Shown here: piece by piece, positions 26,780 through 35,680 of the stretch
Layout of the letters: every line of letters starts with the position of its first letter
Position numbering within the stretch: the first letter of the stretch is position 1
NCBI RefSeq assembly: GCF_040147005.1
Contig: NZ_JAMSHO010000001.1
Coordinates: forward strand, 186,001-250,000
Source of the DNA: Halomonas sp. H10-9-1
GTDB lineage: Bacteria; Pseudomonadota; Gammaproteobacteria; Pseudomonadales; Halomonadaceae
Direction: 5' to 3'
Length of the DNA: 64,000 nt
Notes under the pieces: model-generated
Database searches by the model: none
What the model was told of the DNA's origin: nothing
The model's input: only the letters and a program-made list of their open reading frames with translations
Translations under genes and position numbers: made by a program

Positions 26780-27643
26780 CTAGATATTGGCGATTCCCGT
26801 CCTCAGGAAATCGAGTACATGGCGGGACGCCACATTCAACTCCGGCTCCTTGTAGTAAAGGCCGATGCAGACGCGCTCCAGGTCCGGGAGCGAATCCGTG
26901 TTGACGGCATGCTTGAGGTGGTCGGGAATGACGGAACCAGCCATCGCGGTGATGCCAAGCCCCTCCTCCACGGCCGAGAAGATGCCCAGCAGACTGGTGC
27001 TGGTATACATGAAGCGATAGGGGTGTGCCTGCCTCTGTAGCGCCTCCTCCATGATCGAGCGATAGACACACCCCTGAGGGTAGGCAATCAGCGGGAGCGG
27101 ACTATCGGCGCCGCTGACAAGATGATCCTCCCTGAAGACCCACTCGAGTTTTTCCAGGCGATAGTCGCGAGAATTCCTGCCTTCATTCTCCTTCTCTCGC
27201 TCCATGGCCATGGCGATATCGTAGTGTCCCTTCTGGTAGCGCTGGAGGATGACCTTGCTGATCTCGCAGTCGACCTCGACGATGATATTGGGATAGACGC
27301 GGGATAGTTTTCGTAGCGCCTTCGGCAGGAAGGCCAGTTCGAAGTCGTTGGGAATACCCAGGCGTACCTTGCCCGAGATATTTTCGCCTCTTACCCTGGC
27401 GATGACCCGGTCATTGATCTCCAGTATCTGCCTGGCTGCCTTGTAGAGATACTCCCCATCCTCGGTGAGCTCCAGGCTGGAACCTCTGAGAAAAATCTTG
27501 GTGCCAAGAATCTCCTCCAATTTCTTGATCTGAAGGCTGATCGCGGGTTGTGATCGACCCAGTAGCTCGCCGGCGCTGGTAAAGCCACCGAGATCCTTGA
27601 TGGTGACGAAGGTCCTCAGCAGGTCGGTGGGTATATTAGTCAT
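26780..27643 (-). CDS. LysR-family transcriptional regulator
   Basis: A 287-residue LysR-type regulator. The N-terminal winged HTH is MTNIPTDLLRTFVTIKDLGG, FTSAGELLGRSQPAISLQIK, KLEEILGTKIFLR. The effector domain follows from about residue 90 (GKVRLGIPNDFELAFLPKAL). The start at 27643 is chosen because the HTH begins directly there; further upstream the frame is unconserved and overlaps the divergent promoter. It is transcribed away from a small membrane protein gene and an SSS symporter, so it probably controls them from the palindrome at 27671-27685. The ligand is unknown. Confidence 0.9.
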   Translation of the reverse strand: MTNIPTDLLRTFVTIKDLGGFTSAGELLGRSQPAISLQIKKLEEILGTKIFLRGSSLELTEDGEYLYKAARQILEINDRVIARVRGENISGKVRLGIPNDFELAFLPKALRKLSRVYPNIIVEVDCEISKVILQRYQKGHYDIAMAMEREKENEGRNSRDYRLEKLEWVFREDHLVSGADSPLPLIAYPQGCVYRSIMEEALQRQAHPYRFMYTSTSLLGIFSAVEEGLGITAMAGSVIPDHLKHAVNTDSLPDLERVCIGLYYKEPELNVASRHVLDFLRTGIANI

Positions 27644-27670
27644 TGTTGGCCCATTTCGATATCTGATGTG

Positions 27671-27685
27671 TGTATTGAGTATACA
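27671..27685. promoter_or_regulatory. Probable LysR operator
   Basis: TGTAT-TGAGT-ATACA, a perfect 5-bp-armed palindrome of the T-N11-A type, lies in the 137-bp divergent region between the LysR gene and the small membrane gene. Confidence 0.55.
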
Positions 27686-27780
27686 AATTGGCGCCTTCCA
27701 TGTACGGAAAATACCTTGAAGGTGCAAAAGCGAAAACACCACAACGCTGCTGCCACACCAACAACAAGAGGTACAAGCAT

Positions 27781-27903
27781 ATGGATTCCTGGGTGTTGAC
27801 CACCTTCCTGATACTGACACTCTATATGCTGGTCCATGCCGGCGCCGCCTATCTGCGGAGAGAGCTGAAAAGAAAGTCCACCAATGGATCGGCGAGGCGG
27901 TAA
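27781..27903 (+). CDS. Small single-pass membrane protein linked to SSS symporter
   Basis: A 40-residue protein starting MDSWVLTTFLILTLYMLVHA, with one membrane helix (residues 4-25) and a strongly basic tail (RRELKRKS). An AAGAGG site lies before the ATG. It ends two bases before the start of the SSS symporter, so the two are co-translated. Some sodium symporters (YhdT-PanF, DUF485/DUF4212 pairs) have a small companion subunit, but those are larger and this one matches none that I recognise. Its role as a subunit or stabiliser of the symporter is inferred from position and topology. Confidence 0.6.
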   Translation: MDSWVLTTFLILTLYMLVHAGAAYLRRELKRKSTNGSARR

Positions 27904-27905
27904 TC

Positions 27906-29366
27906 ATGGATTCCTACAAGCTGTTCAACTGGGGACTTCTGTTTCTCACCTTCGGCCTGATGATCTACCTGGGCTTCCTCTCCTCCAGGATGATGAAGAA
28001 GGGCGATGAAGGAGGCTTTCTCGTCGCTGGACGTTCGCTGGGGGCCTTCGTCGGCGCCAGTACCATCGTTGCCACCGGCTTCAGCGGCTGGGGCTTCATG
28101 GGCTCACCAGGCGTCACCTATCAGTTTGGCGCCATCGAGGTACTGGGCAATTTCTTCTTTGCTCCAGCGATGATGATCGCCGTGCTGTATTTCGCGAGCT
28201 TCCTGCAGCGCAAGGCCATCGATATGGGCAGCAACACGATTCCCGAGTATATCGCCCAGATTCATGGTGGTGGCAATATGGGCCGGCTCGTACAAGGGGT
28301 TGCGGCGCTTATTACCATCCTGCTGCTGCTGGTGTTCCTGACCAGCCAGATCAAGGCCGTCGGCCTGCTGGGGGCGAGCTGGCTGGGCATCGACCTGACC
28401 CAGAGTGCCCTGCTGATGGTCGGCGTCATCATCCTCTACACCATGCTCGGCGGCCTTGCCGCGGTGGCCTGGACCGATACCGTGATGGTCTGCGGCATGT
28501 CGGTTGCCGCCGTCATCATCATCGTGCAGATCTTCACGTCGATAGATCTGGGCACCTGGGAGGCGTCCCTCAATGCCATCGACCCGGAGCTTCTGAATCC
28601 TACCACCGGGGCCCACTATGGCGACAGCCCGGCGACGGTGTTCCTGGTGTTGCCTTATGCCTTCCTGTTTGCCGCGGTCCTGCCGTTCATGGCGATACGC
28701 TTCCTGGCCTTCAAGCCGGACGTCAAGTTGCACAAGGCGGGCGTGTACGTGGCTATCCTGGGGGCCCTGCTGAGTCTGGTGCCACTCGTCGGCCTCTACG
28801 TGAGGGTGCAGATGCCGGATCTGGCCGATCCGGACAATGCCATGCCGATCTATCTCGAACACTTCATGCATCCGGCACTGCAGGGCTTTATCACCCTGTT
28901 TATCCTGTTTGCCATGAAGTCCACCGCGAACTCGCTACTACATACCGTGGCCTCGGCGACCTCCCATGACCTGCGGCTTGCCCTGTTCAAGGACCTTGTC
29001 CATAGCCAGCGGCTGGTGCTGTGGGTCAATCGCTTGGCCGTCGTGGCTCTGGGTGTCGTCGCCCTGCTGATGATGCTCTACGCGCCGCCCTTCATGCTCT
29101 CCTGGCTGGGGATCCTCGGTACCGGCACCCTGCTGGCCAGCATGATCGGACCGGTATTCATCTCCACCTTCTGGCAGGGCTCTGCCTGGGGCGCCCTGGT
29201 CGCTATGCTGGCTGGCTTCGGTACCAGCGGCTACATGATGCTGTTCGCCGATGTGGGCTGGCTGATCGGGCCGCTGACGGGCTGCGTGGTCTCCTCGATC
29301 TGCTACGTGGGGGTATCGCTGGTGACGCCCCGTATCCGGCTGAGTGGTTCGGCGGCTCGCGCCTAA
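27906..29366 (+). CDS. Sodium:solute symporter (SSS family)
   Basis: A 486-residue SSS-family symporter with about 13 membrane helices. Typical blocks are EGGFLVAGRSLGAFVGASTI, VATGFSGWGFMGSPGVTYQF, NTIPEYIAQIHGG, AVGLLGASWLGI, MLGGLAAVAWTDTVMV, and the Na+-site helix with MKSTANSLLHTVASATSHDL. It is part of a LysR-controlled unit with the 40-residue membrane protein. The branch of SSS cannot be fixed by eye (pantothenate, proline and acetate carriers share these features). Proximity to creatinine and betaine genes suggests an amine, amino-acid or carboxylate substrate. Confidence 0.9.
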   Translation: MDSYKLFNWGLLFLTFGLMIYLGFLSSRMMKKGDEGGFLVAGRSLGAFVGASTIVATGFSGWGFMGSPGVTYQFGAIEVLGNFFFAPAMMIAVLYFASFLQRKAIDMGSNTIPEYIAQIHGGGNMGRLVQGVAALITILLLLVFLTSQIKAVGLLGASWLGIDLTQSALLMVGVIILYTMLGGLAAVAWTDTVMVCGMSVAAVIIIVQIFTSIDLGTWEASLNAIDPELLNPTTGAHYGDSPATVFLVLPYAFLFAAVLPFMAIRFLAFKPDVKLHKAGVYVAILGALLSLVPLVGLYVRVQMPDLADPDNAMPIYLEHFMHPALQGFITLFILFAMKSTANSLLHTVASATSHDLRLALFKDLVHSQRLVLWVNRLAVVALGVVALLMMLYAPPFMLSWLGILGTGTLLASMIGPVFISTFWQGSAWGALVAMLAGFGTSGYMMLFADVGWLIGPLTGCVVSSICYVGVSLVTPRIRLSGSAARA

Positions 29367-29392
29367 GCCCGCCTGTCCCATGTCATGGCGGC

Positions 29393-29411
29393 GCCCGCAG
29401 ATTCTGCGGGC
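29393..29411 (+). terminator. Hairpin after SSS symporter
   Basis: GCCCGCAG-ATT-CTGCGGGC, a perfect 8-bp stem 27 bases after the symporter stop. There is no long T-run. Confidence 0.6.
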
Positions 29412-29434
29412 CCCTCTGCCTGCAATGTCGATCT

Positions 29435-29554
29435 GCCCATTTCTCGCGCTATTTGCGCACTATCTTCGGCGTTATATCGTCGGAAATATGCAAATATGCC
29501 TTGAAGCCAGGCAGTGACCGGGTCGCCCCATTTTTGCATATAGACGAACTATAA
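29435..29554 (+). pseudogene. GbdR-like regulator fragment (last 39 codons)
   Basis: Thirty-nine codons reading AHFSRYLRTIFG ... KPGSDRVAPFLHIDEL, then a stop. They align with the C-terminus of the intact regulator at 31350-32405 (AHFSRHFRTAFD ... EPGGDRVDPFFLHID), with about 23 identical positions. The rest of the gene is absent: upstream lies the symporter terminator, and no start is available. Bases are markedly more A+T-rich than in the intact copy, consistent with an older, decaying paralog or a transferred piece. Confidence 0.75.
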
Positions 29555-29754
29555 AGCCCATAGTATTCTGCTACTAAAGGTTAACAAGATTGCTCAATGT
29601 CTTCTTCCGTAGAGGAGGTGACGGCTTCGTTATTGATTTGTGTCGCATATGTTCAATTAACTTGTCATTGCTTTGGATATTAATGAGTAGCGCGGCAGCC
29701 GTAGTAAGGCCTGATGCTGGCTGCCAACAAGAATAACCATCCGGAGAAGGCGAG
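29555..29754. promoter_or_regulatory. A+T-rich leader of the NhaC-type gene
   Basis: This 200-base stretch is clearly A+T-rich, with no gene. It should hold the promoter for the antiporter gene; GGAGAAGGCGAG precedes the ATG at 29755. No operator was identified. Confidence 0.4.
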
Positions 29755-31269
29755 ATGCTAGACACAACCAAGCCCCGCATCGGGCTGCCATGGGCTCTTC
29801 TGCCCATTCTTTTGACCTTTATCGTGCTGGGTATCCAGCTATTTGTTTTTGATACCTTCACGCCGCATGTCCCCTTGATCCTGGGCATCGGGTTTGCTGC
29901 CCTGGTGGGCCGCTGGAACGGCTCTTCATGGAAGGATATGCAAGAGGGCATGCTGCACGTGGTCAGCGTGGGCCTTCCGGCCATAGGTATATTGATCCTT
30001 GTCGGGATGCTGACCGGCGTGTGGATCGCCAGCGGTACGGTGCCCACCCTTATCTACTTTGGTCTCGAGCTGATCAGCCCGCAGCTCTTCCTTGCGGCAG
30101 CGGCGTTGCTTTGTGCCGTCGTGTCGGTATCCCTCGGTACCTCCTGGGGTACCGTCGGCACTGTGGGTCTGGCGCTGATGGGGATCGGTGCGGGGTTTGA
30201 GATTCCGGTTTACTGGACCGCGGGTGCCGTGGTGTCGGGCGCCTTCTTCGGCGACAAGGTATCCCCCCTCTCGGATACCACCAACCTCGCACCTGCCGTC
30301 ACCGGTGTGAATCTCTTCGATCATATTCGCAACCTGGTTCCAACCACCTTGCCCGCCATGTTGATCGCCCTGGTGATCTATCTTCTGGCAGGCTTCAGCT
30401 TGGTAGGTGACGAGTCGGCCTCTCTCGCCAGGATCGCTTCCATCAACAGCGGTTTGACTGAAAACTTCGTACTCTCCTGGTGGACGGTGCTGCCCGTCGT
30501 GCTGGTCATCAGCCTCGCCGTCATGCGTATGCCGGCGATACCGGTGCTGTTTACCGGTGTCTTGCTGGGTGGCCTGACGGCATGGGTTTTCCAGGATGCC
30601 GCGCTGAAGCAGCTCTTCGCCTATGCCTTTTCCGGCTATGAGATTGCCACAGGGGTCGCGGAGATAGATGGCCTGCTCAACCGCGGTGGTATTCAGTCCA
30701 TGACCTGGGTGATCACCCTTTTGCTGATCGCGCTTTCCTTCGGCGGTGTTCTTGAGAGCACGGGGTCGATGCGGGCGATTCTTGATGCAGTCGTCAAGCG
30801 CATCAACAGCTTTGGCTCACTGCAAAGCTCGGCAATTGGCAGTTCCATGGTGACGAACGTCGTCGCCGGTGACCCCTACCTCTCAATTGCGCTTACAGGC
30901 CGCATGTTCGGACCGGCCTATCGCGGCATGGGCTATTCGATGCTCAATCTATCTCGTGCCACCGAAGAGGGCGGCACCCTGGTCTCCCCTCTGATACCGT
31001 GGAATGCTGGTGGTGCCGTGGTTATCACCTCGCTGGGGCTTGGCGTCTATAGCGGTAATCCCGTCGACCTTCTTTATATCCCTCTGGCTTTCGCATGCTG
31101 GCTCTCTCCGCTTATCGGCGTGCTCTATGGATGGACTGGATGGTTCTCGCCTCTGGCAAGTGATCAAGAGAAGCAGGCCTGGAGAGAGCAAGGCGAGGAG
31201 GTCATGGAGTTCGATACCTGGGGCGAAGATAGCGCGCGCTTTAATGCGGATGTTTATCGAGTCAACTAA
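29755..31269 (+). CDS. NhaC-family Na+/H+ antiporter-type transporter
   Basis: A 504-residue membrane protein of the NhaC family with about eleven helices. Hallmarks are SVGLPAIGILILVGMLTGVWIASG, SVSLGTSWGTVGTVGLALMG, SGAFFGDKVSPLSDTTNLAPA (charged intramembrane Asp/Lys) and NVVAGDPYLSIALTGRMF. Classical members exchange Na+ for H+, but the fold also includes amino-acid or organic-acid exchangers, so the label is by family only. It sits directly before the GbdR-type regulator and within the creatinine/betaine genes, which raises the chance that it moves an organic substrate. G+C is lower than in the sox genes. Confidence 0.82.
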   Translation: MLDTTKPRIGLPWALLPILLTFIVLGIQLFVFDTFTPHVPLILGIGFAALVGRWNGSSWKDMQEGMLHVVSVGLPAIGILILVGMLTGVWIASGTVPTLIYFGLELISPQLFLAAAALLCAVVSVSLGTSWGTVGTVGLALMGIGAGFEIPVYWTAGAVVSGAFFGDKVSPLSDTTNLAPAVTGVNLFDHIRNLVPTTLPAMLIALVIYLLAGFSLVGDESASLARIASINSGLTENFVLSWWTVLPVVLVISLAVMRMPAIPVLFTGVLLGGLTAWVFQDAALKQLFAYAFSGYEIATGVAEIDGLLNRGGIQSMTWVITLLLIALSFGGVLESTGSMRAILDAVVKRINSFGSLQSSAIGSSMVTNVVAGDPYLSIALTGRMFGPAYRGMGYSMLNLSRATEEGGTLVSPLIPWNAGGAVVITSLGLGVYSGNPVDLLYIPLAFACWLSPLIGVLYGWTGWFSPLASDQEKQAWREQGEEVMEFDTWGEDSARFNADVYRVN

Positions 31270-31349
31270 GATCATTTCTGTGATAGCGAGGCCCGAGCTT
31301 CGATAGGGTATGCTGACAAGAAGGAATCGAATTCTCGGGCTATCGCACG

Positions 31350-32405
31350 GTGTCGCCAGACATGACCCTCAACCCCGCAACTCAAGGTGTTCCCCTCACC
31401 ATCGGCTTCGTCCTGCTTCACCGTTTCACCCTGATGCCCTTCGCCGCCTTCGTCGACTGCCTTCGCCTGGCCGCCGACGAGGGCGACCGTAGTCGGCAGC
31501 TGCGCTGTCGCTGGACCTTCATGGCCAGCAACAGCGAGGCGGTGCTCTCCAGCAGCGGTGCGGCCATTTCGCCCTGTGAGCCTTTCAGCGACCCGAGAGA
31601 GTTCGACTATATCGTGGTCGTGGGGGGCGTTCAGGCGGAGGGCGACCGGCAGGATAGTGCTGCCCTGGCCTACCTGCGTGAGGCGGCCGGTGCCGGCGTT
31701 CCGTTGGTGGGGCTGTGTACCGGGGTGTTCGCGCTGATCCAGGCTGGCCTCATGAAGGGGCGGCGCTGCTGCGTCAGCTGGTATCACCATCGCGACATGG
31801 TCCAACGTTTTCCGGCCATCGAGCCGGTGGCCGACCGACTGTTCATCGATGACGGTGACCGGTTCACCTGCGCCGGCGGTGCCGCCGCGGCCGACCTGGC
31901 CGCCTATCTGATTGAGCGCCACCTAGGCAAGGCCTGGGCCATGAAGAGCCTGAATATCATGCTCCTCGACGAGGCCCGGGCCGGTACCCATCCTCAGCCT
32001 CAGCCGGTGGTGTTCGGCAAGATCGAGGACCGTCTGGTTCGCCGCGCCATCGCGGTGCTCGAACAGCATCTGGGGGAGGCGCTGTCGATGGAGGCGCTGG
32101 CCGAGCGGGTGGGCACCTCGCGCCGTAACCTGGAGCGGCGGTTTCGCGATACGCTTGGCGTCAGTCCGCTCAAGTTCTCCCGGGACCTGCGTCTGCGTTA
32201 CGGCCTCTGGCTGCTGCACTACACCGGCAAGAGCATCACCGAAATCGGCGAGCGCTGCGGCTTTGCCGATACCGCCCACTTCTCGCGCCACTTCCGCACC
32301 GCCTTCGACGCGACGCCGTCGGAGATGCGCAAACGTGCCGTTGAGCCGGGCGGTGACCGGGTCGACCCCTTCTTTCTGCATATCGACGGCCGGCCCGTGC
32401 CTTGA
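31350..32405 (+). CDS. gbdR: GlxA/GbdR-type AraC-family transcriptional regulator
   Basis: A 351-residue regulator with an N-terminal DJ-1/PfpI-like (GATase1) sensor domain and a C-terminal AraC HTH pair. Residues 1-200 include IGFVLLHRFTLMPFAAFVDC, YIVVVGGVQAEGD, GLCTGVFALIQAGLMKGRRC and CVSWYHHRDM. Residues 240-335 include MEALAERVGTSRRNLERRFR and ITEIGERCGFADTAHFSRHF. This is the architecture of GbdR, which senses betaine and dimethylglycine and activates gbc, sox and related genes. It starts at GTG 31350 or ATG 31362. It lies just before glyA-sox, fitting a role as the pathway activator; carnitine regulators (CdhR) are the main alternative. Confidence 0.82.
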   Translation: MSPDMTLNPATQGVPLTIGFVLLHRFTLMPFAAFVDCLRLAADEGDRSRQLRCRWTFMASNSEAVLSSSGAAISPCEPFSDPREFDYIVVVGGVQAEGDRQDSAALAYLREAAGAGVPLVGLCTGVFALIQAGLMKGRRCCVSWYHHRDMVQRFPAIEPVADRLFIDDGDRFTCAGGAAAADLAAYLIERHLGKAWAMKSLNIMLLDEARAGTHPQPQPVVFGKIEDRLVRRAIAVLEQHLGEALSMEALAERVGTSRRNLERRFRDTLGVSPLKFSRDLRLRYGLWLLHYTGKSITEIGERCGFADTAHFSRHFRTAFDATPSEMRKRAVEPGGDRVDPFFLHIDGRPVP

Positions 32406-32690
32406 GTCCTCGGCCACCCTCCAGGTTTTTCGCCTCCTCACGCTTTCAGTAAGCACGCCGCAGCCTGCCGTTTCCCGCCGCTCTAGTGGTGGCCAGCCTG
32501 CCTCGGCGTTCAGAAATCCTGTCGCATCCGTTCAATCCCTCCCCGTCGCAGTCGTCTTTAATCGAGTGGTATGCCAGACGCGCAGCGTGGTGGTTATCCA
32601 CGCATAAGGATTTCAAATTTTTCCTTCTGATGGGTAGGCGATAGATTCGAGGTACACCCTGCCCGACATCGACAACAACAGGAGCAACTC
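32406..32690. promoter_or_regulatory. glyA-sox operon leader
   Basis: This 285-base stretch has no gene and should hold the operon promoter and a GbdR-type operator. AGGAGCAAC precedes the glyA ATG. I looked for a glycine or tetrahydrofolate riboswitch and could not recognise one. Confidence 0.45.
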
Positions 32691-33992
32691 ATGAACCACG
32701 CCTCTCTCACCAGCTACGATTCCCAGATCGCCGCTGCCGTCGCCGACGAGGTGGCCCGCCAGGAGGCCCATGTCGAACTGATCGCCTCCGAGAACTATGC
32801 CAGCCGCGCGGTGATGGAGGCTCAGGGCTCCCAGCTGACCAACAAGTACGCCGAGGGGTATCCCGGCAAACGCTACTACGGCGGCTGCGAGCACGTCGAC
32901 GTGGTGGAGCAGCTGGCCATCGACCGCGCCTGTGACCTGTTCGGGGCCGACTACGCCAACGTCCAGCCGCACTCCGGTGCCCAGGCCAATGCCGCGGCCT
33001 TCATGGCGATGGTCAATCCGGGCGACACCGTGCTGGGCATGAGCCTGGCCCACGGTGGCCACCTGACCCACGGGGCCGCGCCGAACTTCTCGGGCAAGCA
33101 CTACCACGCCGTGCAGTACGGCCTGAACCCGGAGACCGGTGAGATCGACTACGAAGAGGTCGAGCGCCTGGCCAGGAGCCATAAGCCGAAGATGATCATC
33201 GCCGGCTTCTCGGCCTATGCGCGTGTCGTCGACTGGCGCCGCTTCCGCGCCATCGCCGACGAGGTGGGAGCCTGGCTGATGGTCGACATGGCCCACGTGG
33301 CCGGCCTGGTCGCCGCCGGCCACTACCCGAGCCCGATTCCCCACGCCCACGTGGTCACCACCACCACCCACAAGACCCTGCGCGGCCCGCGTGGTGGCCT
33401 GATCCTCTCTGCCTGCGGCGACGAGGCGCTCTACAAGAAGCTCAACGGTGCGGTCTTCCCGGGCCAGCAGGGCGGCCCGCTGATGCATGTCATCGCCGCC
33501 AAGGCGGTGGCCTTCAAGGAGGCCATGAGTCAGGAGTTCGTGCAGTACCAGCGGCGCGTCATCGACAATGCCCGCGCCATGGCCGGTGTGTTCCTGGAGC
33601 GCGGCTATGACGTCGTCTCCGGCGGTACCGACGACCACCTCTTCCTGGTCTCGCTGATCAAGCAGGGGGTCACCGGCAAGGACGCCGACGCAGCGCTGGG
33701 CCGTGCTCATATCACCGTCAACAAGAACGCCGTGCCCAATGACCCGCAGAGCCCCTTCGTCACCTCCGGCCTGCGCATCGGCACCCCGGCGGTCACCACC
33801 CGGGGCTTCGACGAGGCGGAGTGCAGCGACCTGGCAGGCTGGATCTGCGACATCCTCGATGTGCTGGCCGAGCAGGGCAACACCGACGCCGTGGAGGCCG
33901 AGGTGCGCGAGAAGGTCGCCGCGCTGTGCGCACGCCACCCGGTCTATGGCGACGCCGCCTCCGACGCTGTACGCGAAACCGCTACCGCCTGA
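32691..33992 (+). CDS. glyA: Serine hydroxymethyltransferase
   Basis: A 433-residue PLP enzyme interconverting glycine plus methylene-tetrahydrofolate and serine. Conserved blocks: [77 protein letters not shown], and the PLP lysine in [18 protein letters not shown]. As first gene of the sox operon it is the dedicated catabolic SHMT: it uses the glycine and methylene-THF released by sarcosine oxidase to make serine for SdaA. The overlap of function with a housekeeping GlyA elsewhere is expected. Confidence 0.97.
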   Translation: MNHASLTSYDSQIAAAVADEVARQEAHVELIASENYASRAVMEAQGSQLTNKYAEGYPGKRYYGGCEHVDVVEQLAIDRACDLFGADYANVQPHSGAQANAAAFMAMVNPGDTVLGMSLAHGGHLTHGAAPNFSGKHYHAVQYGLNPETGEIDYEEVERLARSHKPKMIIAGFSAYARVVDWRRFRAIADEVGAWLMVDMAHVAGLVAAGHYPSPIPHAHVVTTTTHKTLRGPRGGLILSACGDEALYKKLNGAVFPGQQGGPLMHVIAAKAVAFKEAMSQEFVQYQRRVIDNARAMAGVFLERGYDVVSGGTDDHLFLVSLIKQGVTGKDADAALGRAHITVNKNAVPNDPQSPFVTSGLRIGTPAVTTRGFDEAECSDLAGWICDILDVLAEQGNTDAVEAEVREKVAALCARHPVYGDAASDAVRETATA

Positions 33993-34005
33993 ACCCGTAA
34001 AGGAT

Positions 34006-34026
34006 CGGCCCCGCTCGGCGGGGCCG
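34006..34026 (+). terminator. Hairpin between glyA and soxB
   Basis: CGGCCCCGC-TCG-GCGGGGCCG, a perfect 9-bp stem in the 50-base gap, followed by the soxB ribosome site (GAGGAGGAAG). No T-run, so it more likely protects mRNA or attenuates than terminates fully. Confidence 0.5.
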
Positions 34027-34042
34027 GCCGAGGAGGAAGAAC

Positions 34043-35293
34043 ATGCAACGTTATTCAGGCTTTGGACTGGCCAAGCACGCGCTCAGCCACCACGAGAACT
34101 GGCAGCGCCAATGGCGTAACCCGACGCCCAAGAAACAGTACGACGTCATCGTCGTCGGCGGCGGCGGCCATGGCCTGGCCACCGCCTACTACCTGGCCAA
34201 GAACCACGGCATCACCAACGTGGCAGTGCTGGAGAAGGGCTGGCTGGGGGGCGGCAATACGGCGCGTAATACGACGATCGTGCGCTCCAACTATCTGTGG
34301 GACGAGGCGGCACGCCTCTATGATCACTCGCTGGATCTGTGGAAGGGGCTGTCCCAGGACCTCAACTACAACGTGATGTTCTCCCAGCGTGGCGTGATGA
34401 ACCTGGGGCACACCCTGCAGGACATGCGTGACATCCAGCGCCGGGTGCATGCCAACCGGTTGAACGGTATCGATAGCGAAGTGATCTCCCCCGAGCAGAT
34501 CAAGGAGATCGTGCCGATCATCGACACTTCCAAGCGCGCCCGCTACCCGATCCTCGGCGCCTCCTGGCAGAAGACCGCCGGTGTCGCACGTCACGATGCG
34601 GTGGCCTGGGGTTTCGCCCGGGCGGCGGATGCCCTGGGGGTGGATATCCTGCAGAACACCGAGGTCACCGGTTTCAAGATTCGCGATGGCCAGGTGTATG
34701 GCGTGCATACCAACCGCGGCGATATCGAATCCAAGACCATCGGCTGCGTCACGGCGGGCAACTCTGGCGTGGTGGCCAAGATGGCCGGCCTCACGCTGCC
34801 GCTGGAGTCTCATCCGCTGCAGGCGCTGGTCTCCGAGCCGCTCAAGCCGGTGCTCGACACCGTGGTGATGTCCAATCATGTGCATGGCTATATCAGCCAG
34901 TCCGACAAGGGTGACCTGGTCATCGGCGCCGGTATCAACGGCTACCTTGGCTACGGTCAGCGCGGCAGTTACACCACCGTGGAGCACACCCTGCAGGCCA
35001 TCGTCGAGATGTTCCCGATCTTCTCGCGGGTGCGCATGAACCGTCAGTGGGGCGGCATCGTCGACACCTGTGCGGATGCCTGTCCGATCCTCTCCAAGAC
35101 CAAGGTCAAGGGGCTGTTCTTCAACTGCGGCTGGGGCACCGGTGGTTTCAAGGCGACACCCGGCTCCGGGCATGTGTTCGCGGCGAGCCTCGCCAAGGGC
35201 GAGATGCACCCCATCGCCGCGCCGTTCTCCATCGATCGCTTCAATACCGGTGCCCTGATCGACGAACATGGCGCCGCCGGCGTCGCGCACTAA
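34043..35293 (+). CDS. soxB: Sarcosine oxidase beta subunit
   Basis: A 416-residue flavoprotein of heterotetrameric sarcosine oxidase, which oxidises sarcosine to glycine, H2O2 and methylene-THF. The FAD dinucleotide motif is [21 protein letters not shown] (residues 34-54). [20 protein letters not shown] is typical of the subunit, and the C-terminal [27 protein letters not shown] block is conserved. In this family the beta subunit also holds covalent FMN on a His near residue 170-175; [16 protein letters not shown] at about that place fits. The operon order B-D-A-G is the standard one. Confidence 0.96.
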   Translation: MQRYSGFGLAKHALSHHENWQRQWRNPTPKKQYDVIVVGGGGHGLATAYYLAKNHGITNVAVLEKGWLGGGNTARNTTIVRSNYLWDEAARLYDHSLDLWKGLSQDLNYNVMFSQRGVMNLGHTLQDMRDIQRRVHANRLNGIDSEVISPEQIKEIVPIIDTSKRARYPILGASWQKTAGVARHDAVAWGFARAADALGVDILQNTEVTGFKIRDGQVYGVHTNRGDIESKTIGCVTAGNSGVVAKMAGLTLPLESHPLQALVSEPLKPVLDTVVMSNHVHGYISQSDKGDLVIGAGINGYLGYGQRGSYTTVEHTLQAIVEMFPIFSRVRMNRQWGGIVDTCADACPILSKTKVKGLFFNCGWGTGGFKATPGSGHVFAASLAKGEMHPIAAPFSIDRFNTGALIDEHGAAGVAH

Positions 35294-35305
35294 GGAGATA
35301 ACAAC

Positions 35306-35680
35306 ATGTTCTATATCCATTGCCCTTATTGCGACGAATACCGCGACGAAGAGGAGTTCGCCCCCAAGGGCCAGGCGCATATCGCCCGTCCCGAGGACCC
35401 CGAGTCCTGCACCGACGAGCAGTGGGGGGCTTACCTGTTCTTCCGTGACAACCCGCGCGGCATCCACCACGAGCTGTGGGTGCACGCGATCGGCTGCCGC
35501 AAGTTCTTCAACATCACACGTAACTCGGCGAGCTACGAGATCCTCGAGACCTATCGAATGGGTGAGCAGCCTCGCTTCAGCGCCGAGCATCCCGAGGGCA
35601 AGTCCGCCGAAACAGTGGCGGCCGAAAAGGTTGCCGCCGAGGCGGGAATGGTCGCAGGTCAGGAAGGAGTCAAGGCATGA
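35306..35680 (+). CDS. soxD: Sarcosine oxidase delta subunit
   Basis: A 124-residue SoxD protein, the smallest structural subunit. It begins MFYIHCPYCDEYRDEEEFAP, with a zinc-ribbon CPYC; the later Cys and His residues (WVHAIGCRKFFNITRN) complete the metal site. The tail after residue 90 is Ala/Glu-rich and longer than in most SoxD. Its stop overlaps the soxA start by ATGA. Confidence 0.93.
   Translation: MFYIHCPYCDEYRDEEEFAPKGQAHIARPEDPESCTDEQWGAYLFFRDNPRGIHHELWVHAIGCRKFFNITRNSASYEILETYRMGEQPRFSAEHPEGKSAETVAAEKVAAEAGMVAGQEGVKA

Noticed and set aside
32406..32690. Possible glycine or tetrahydrofolate riboswitch before glyA
   Set aside because: The characteristic conserved cores were not found on reading the leader; a covariance-model scan would settle it.
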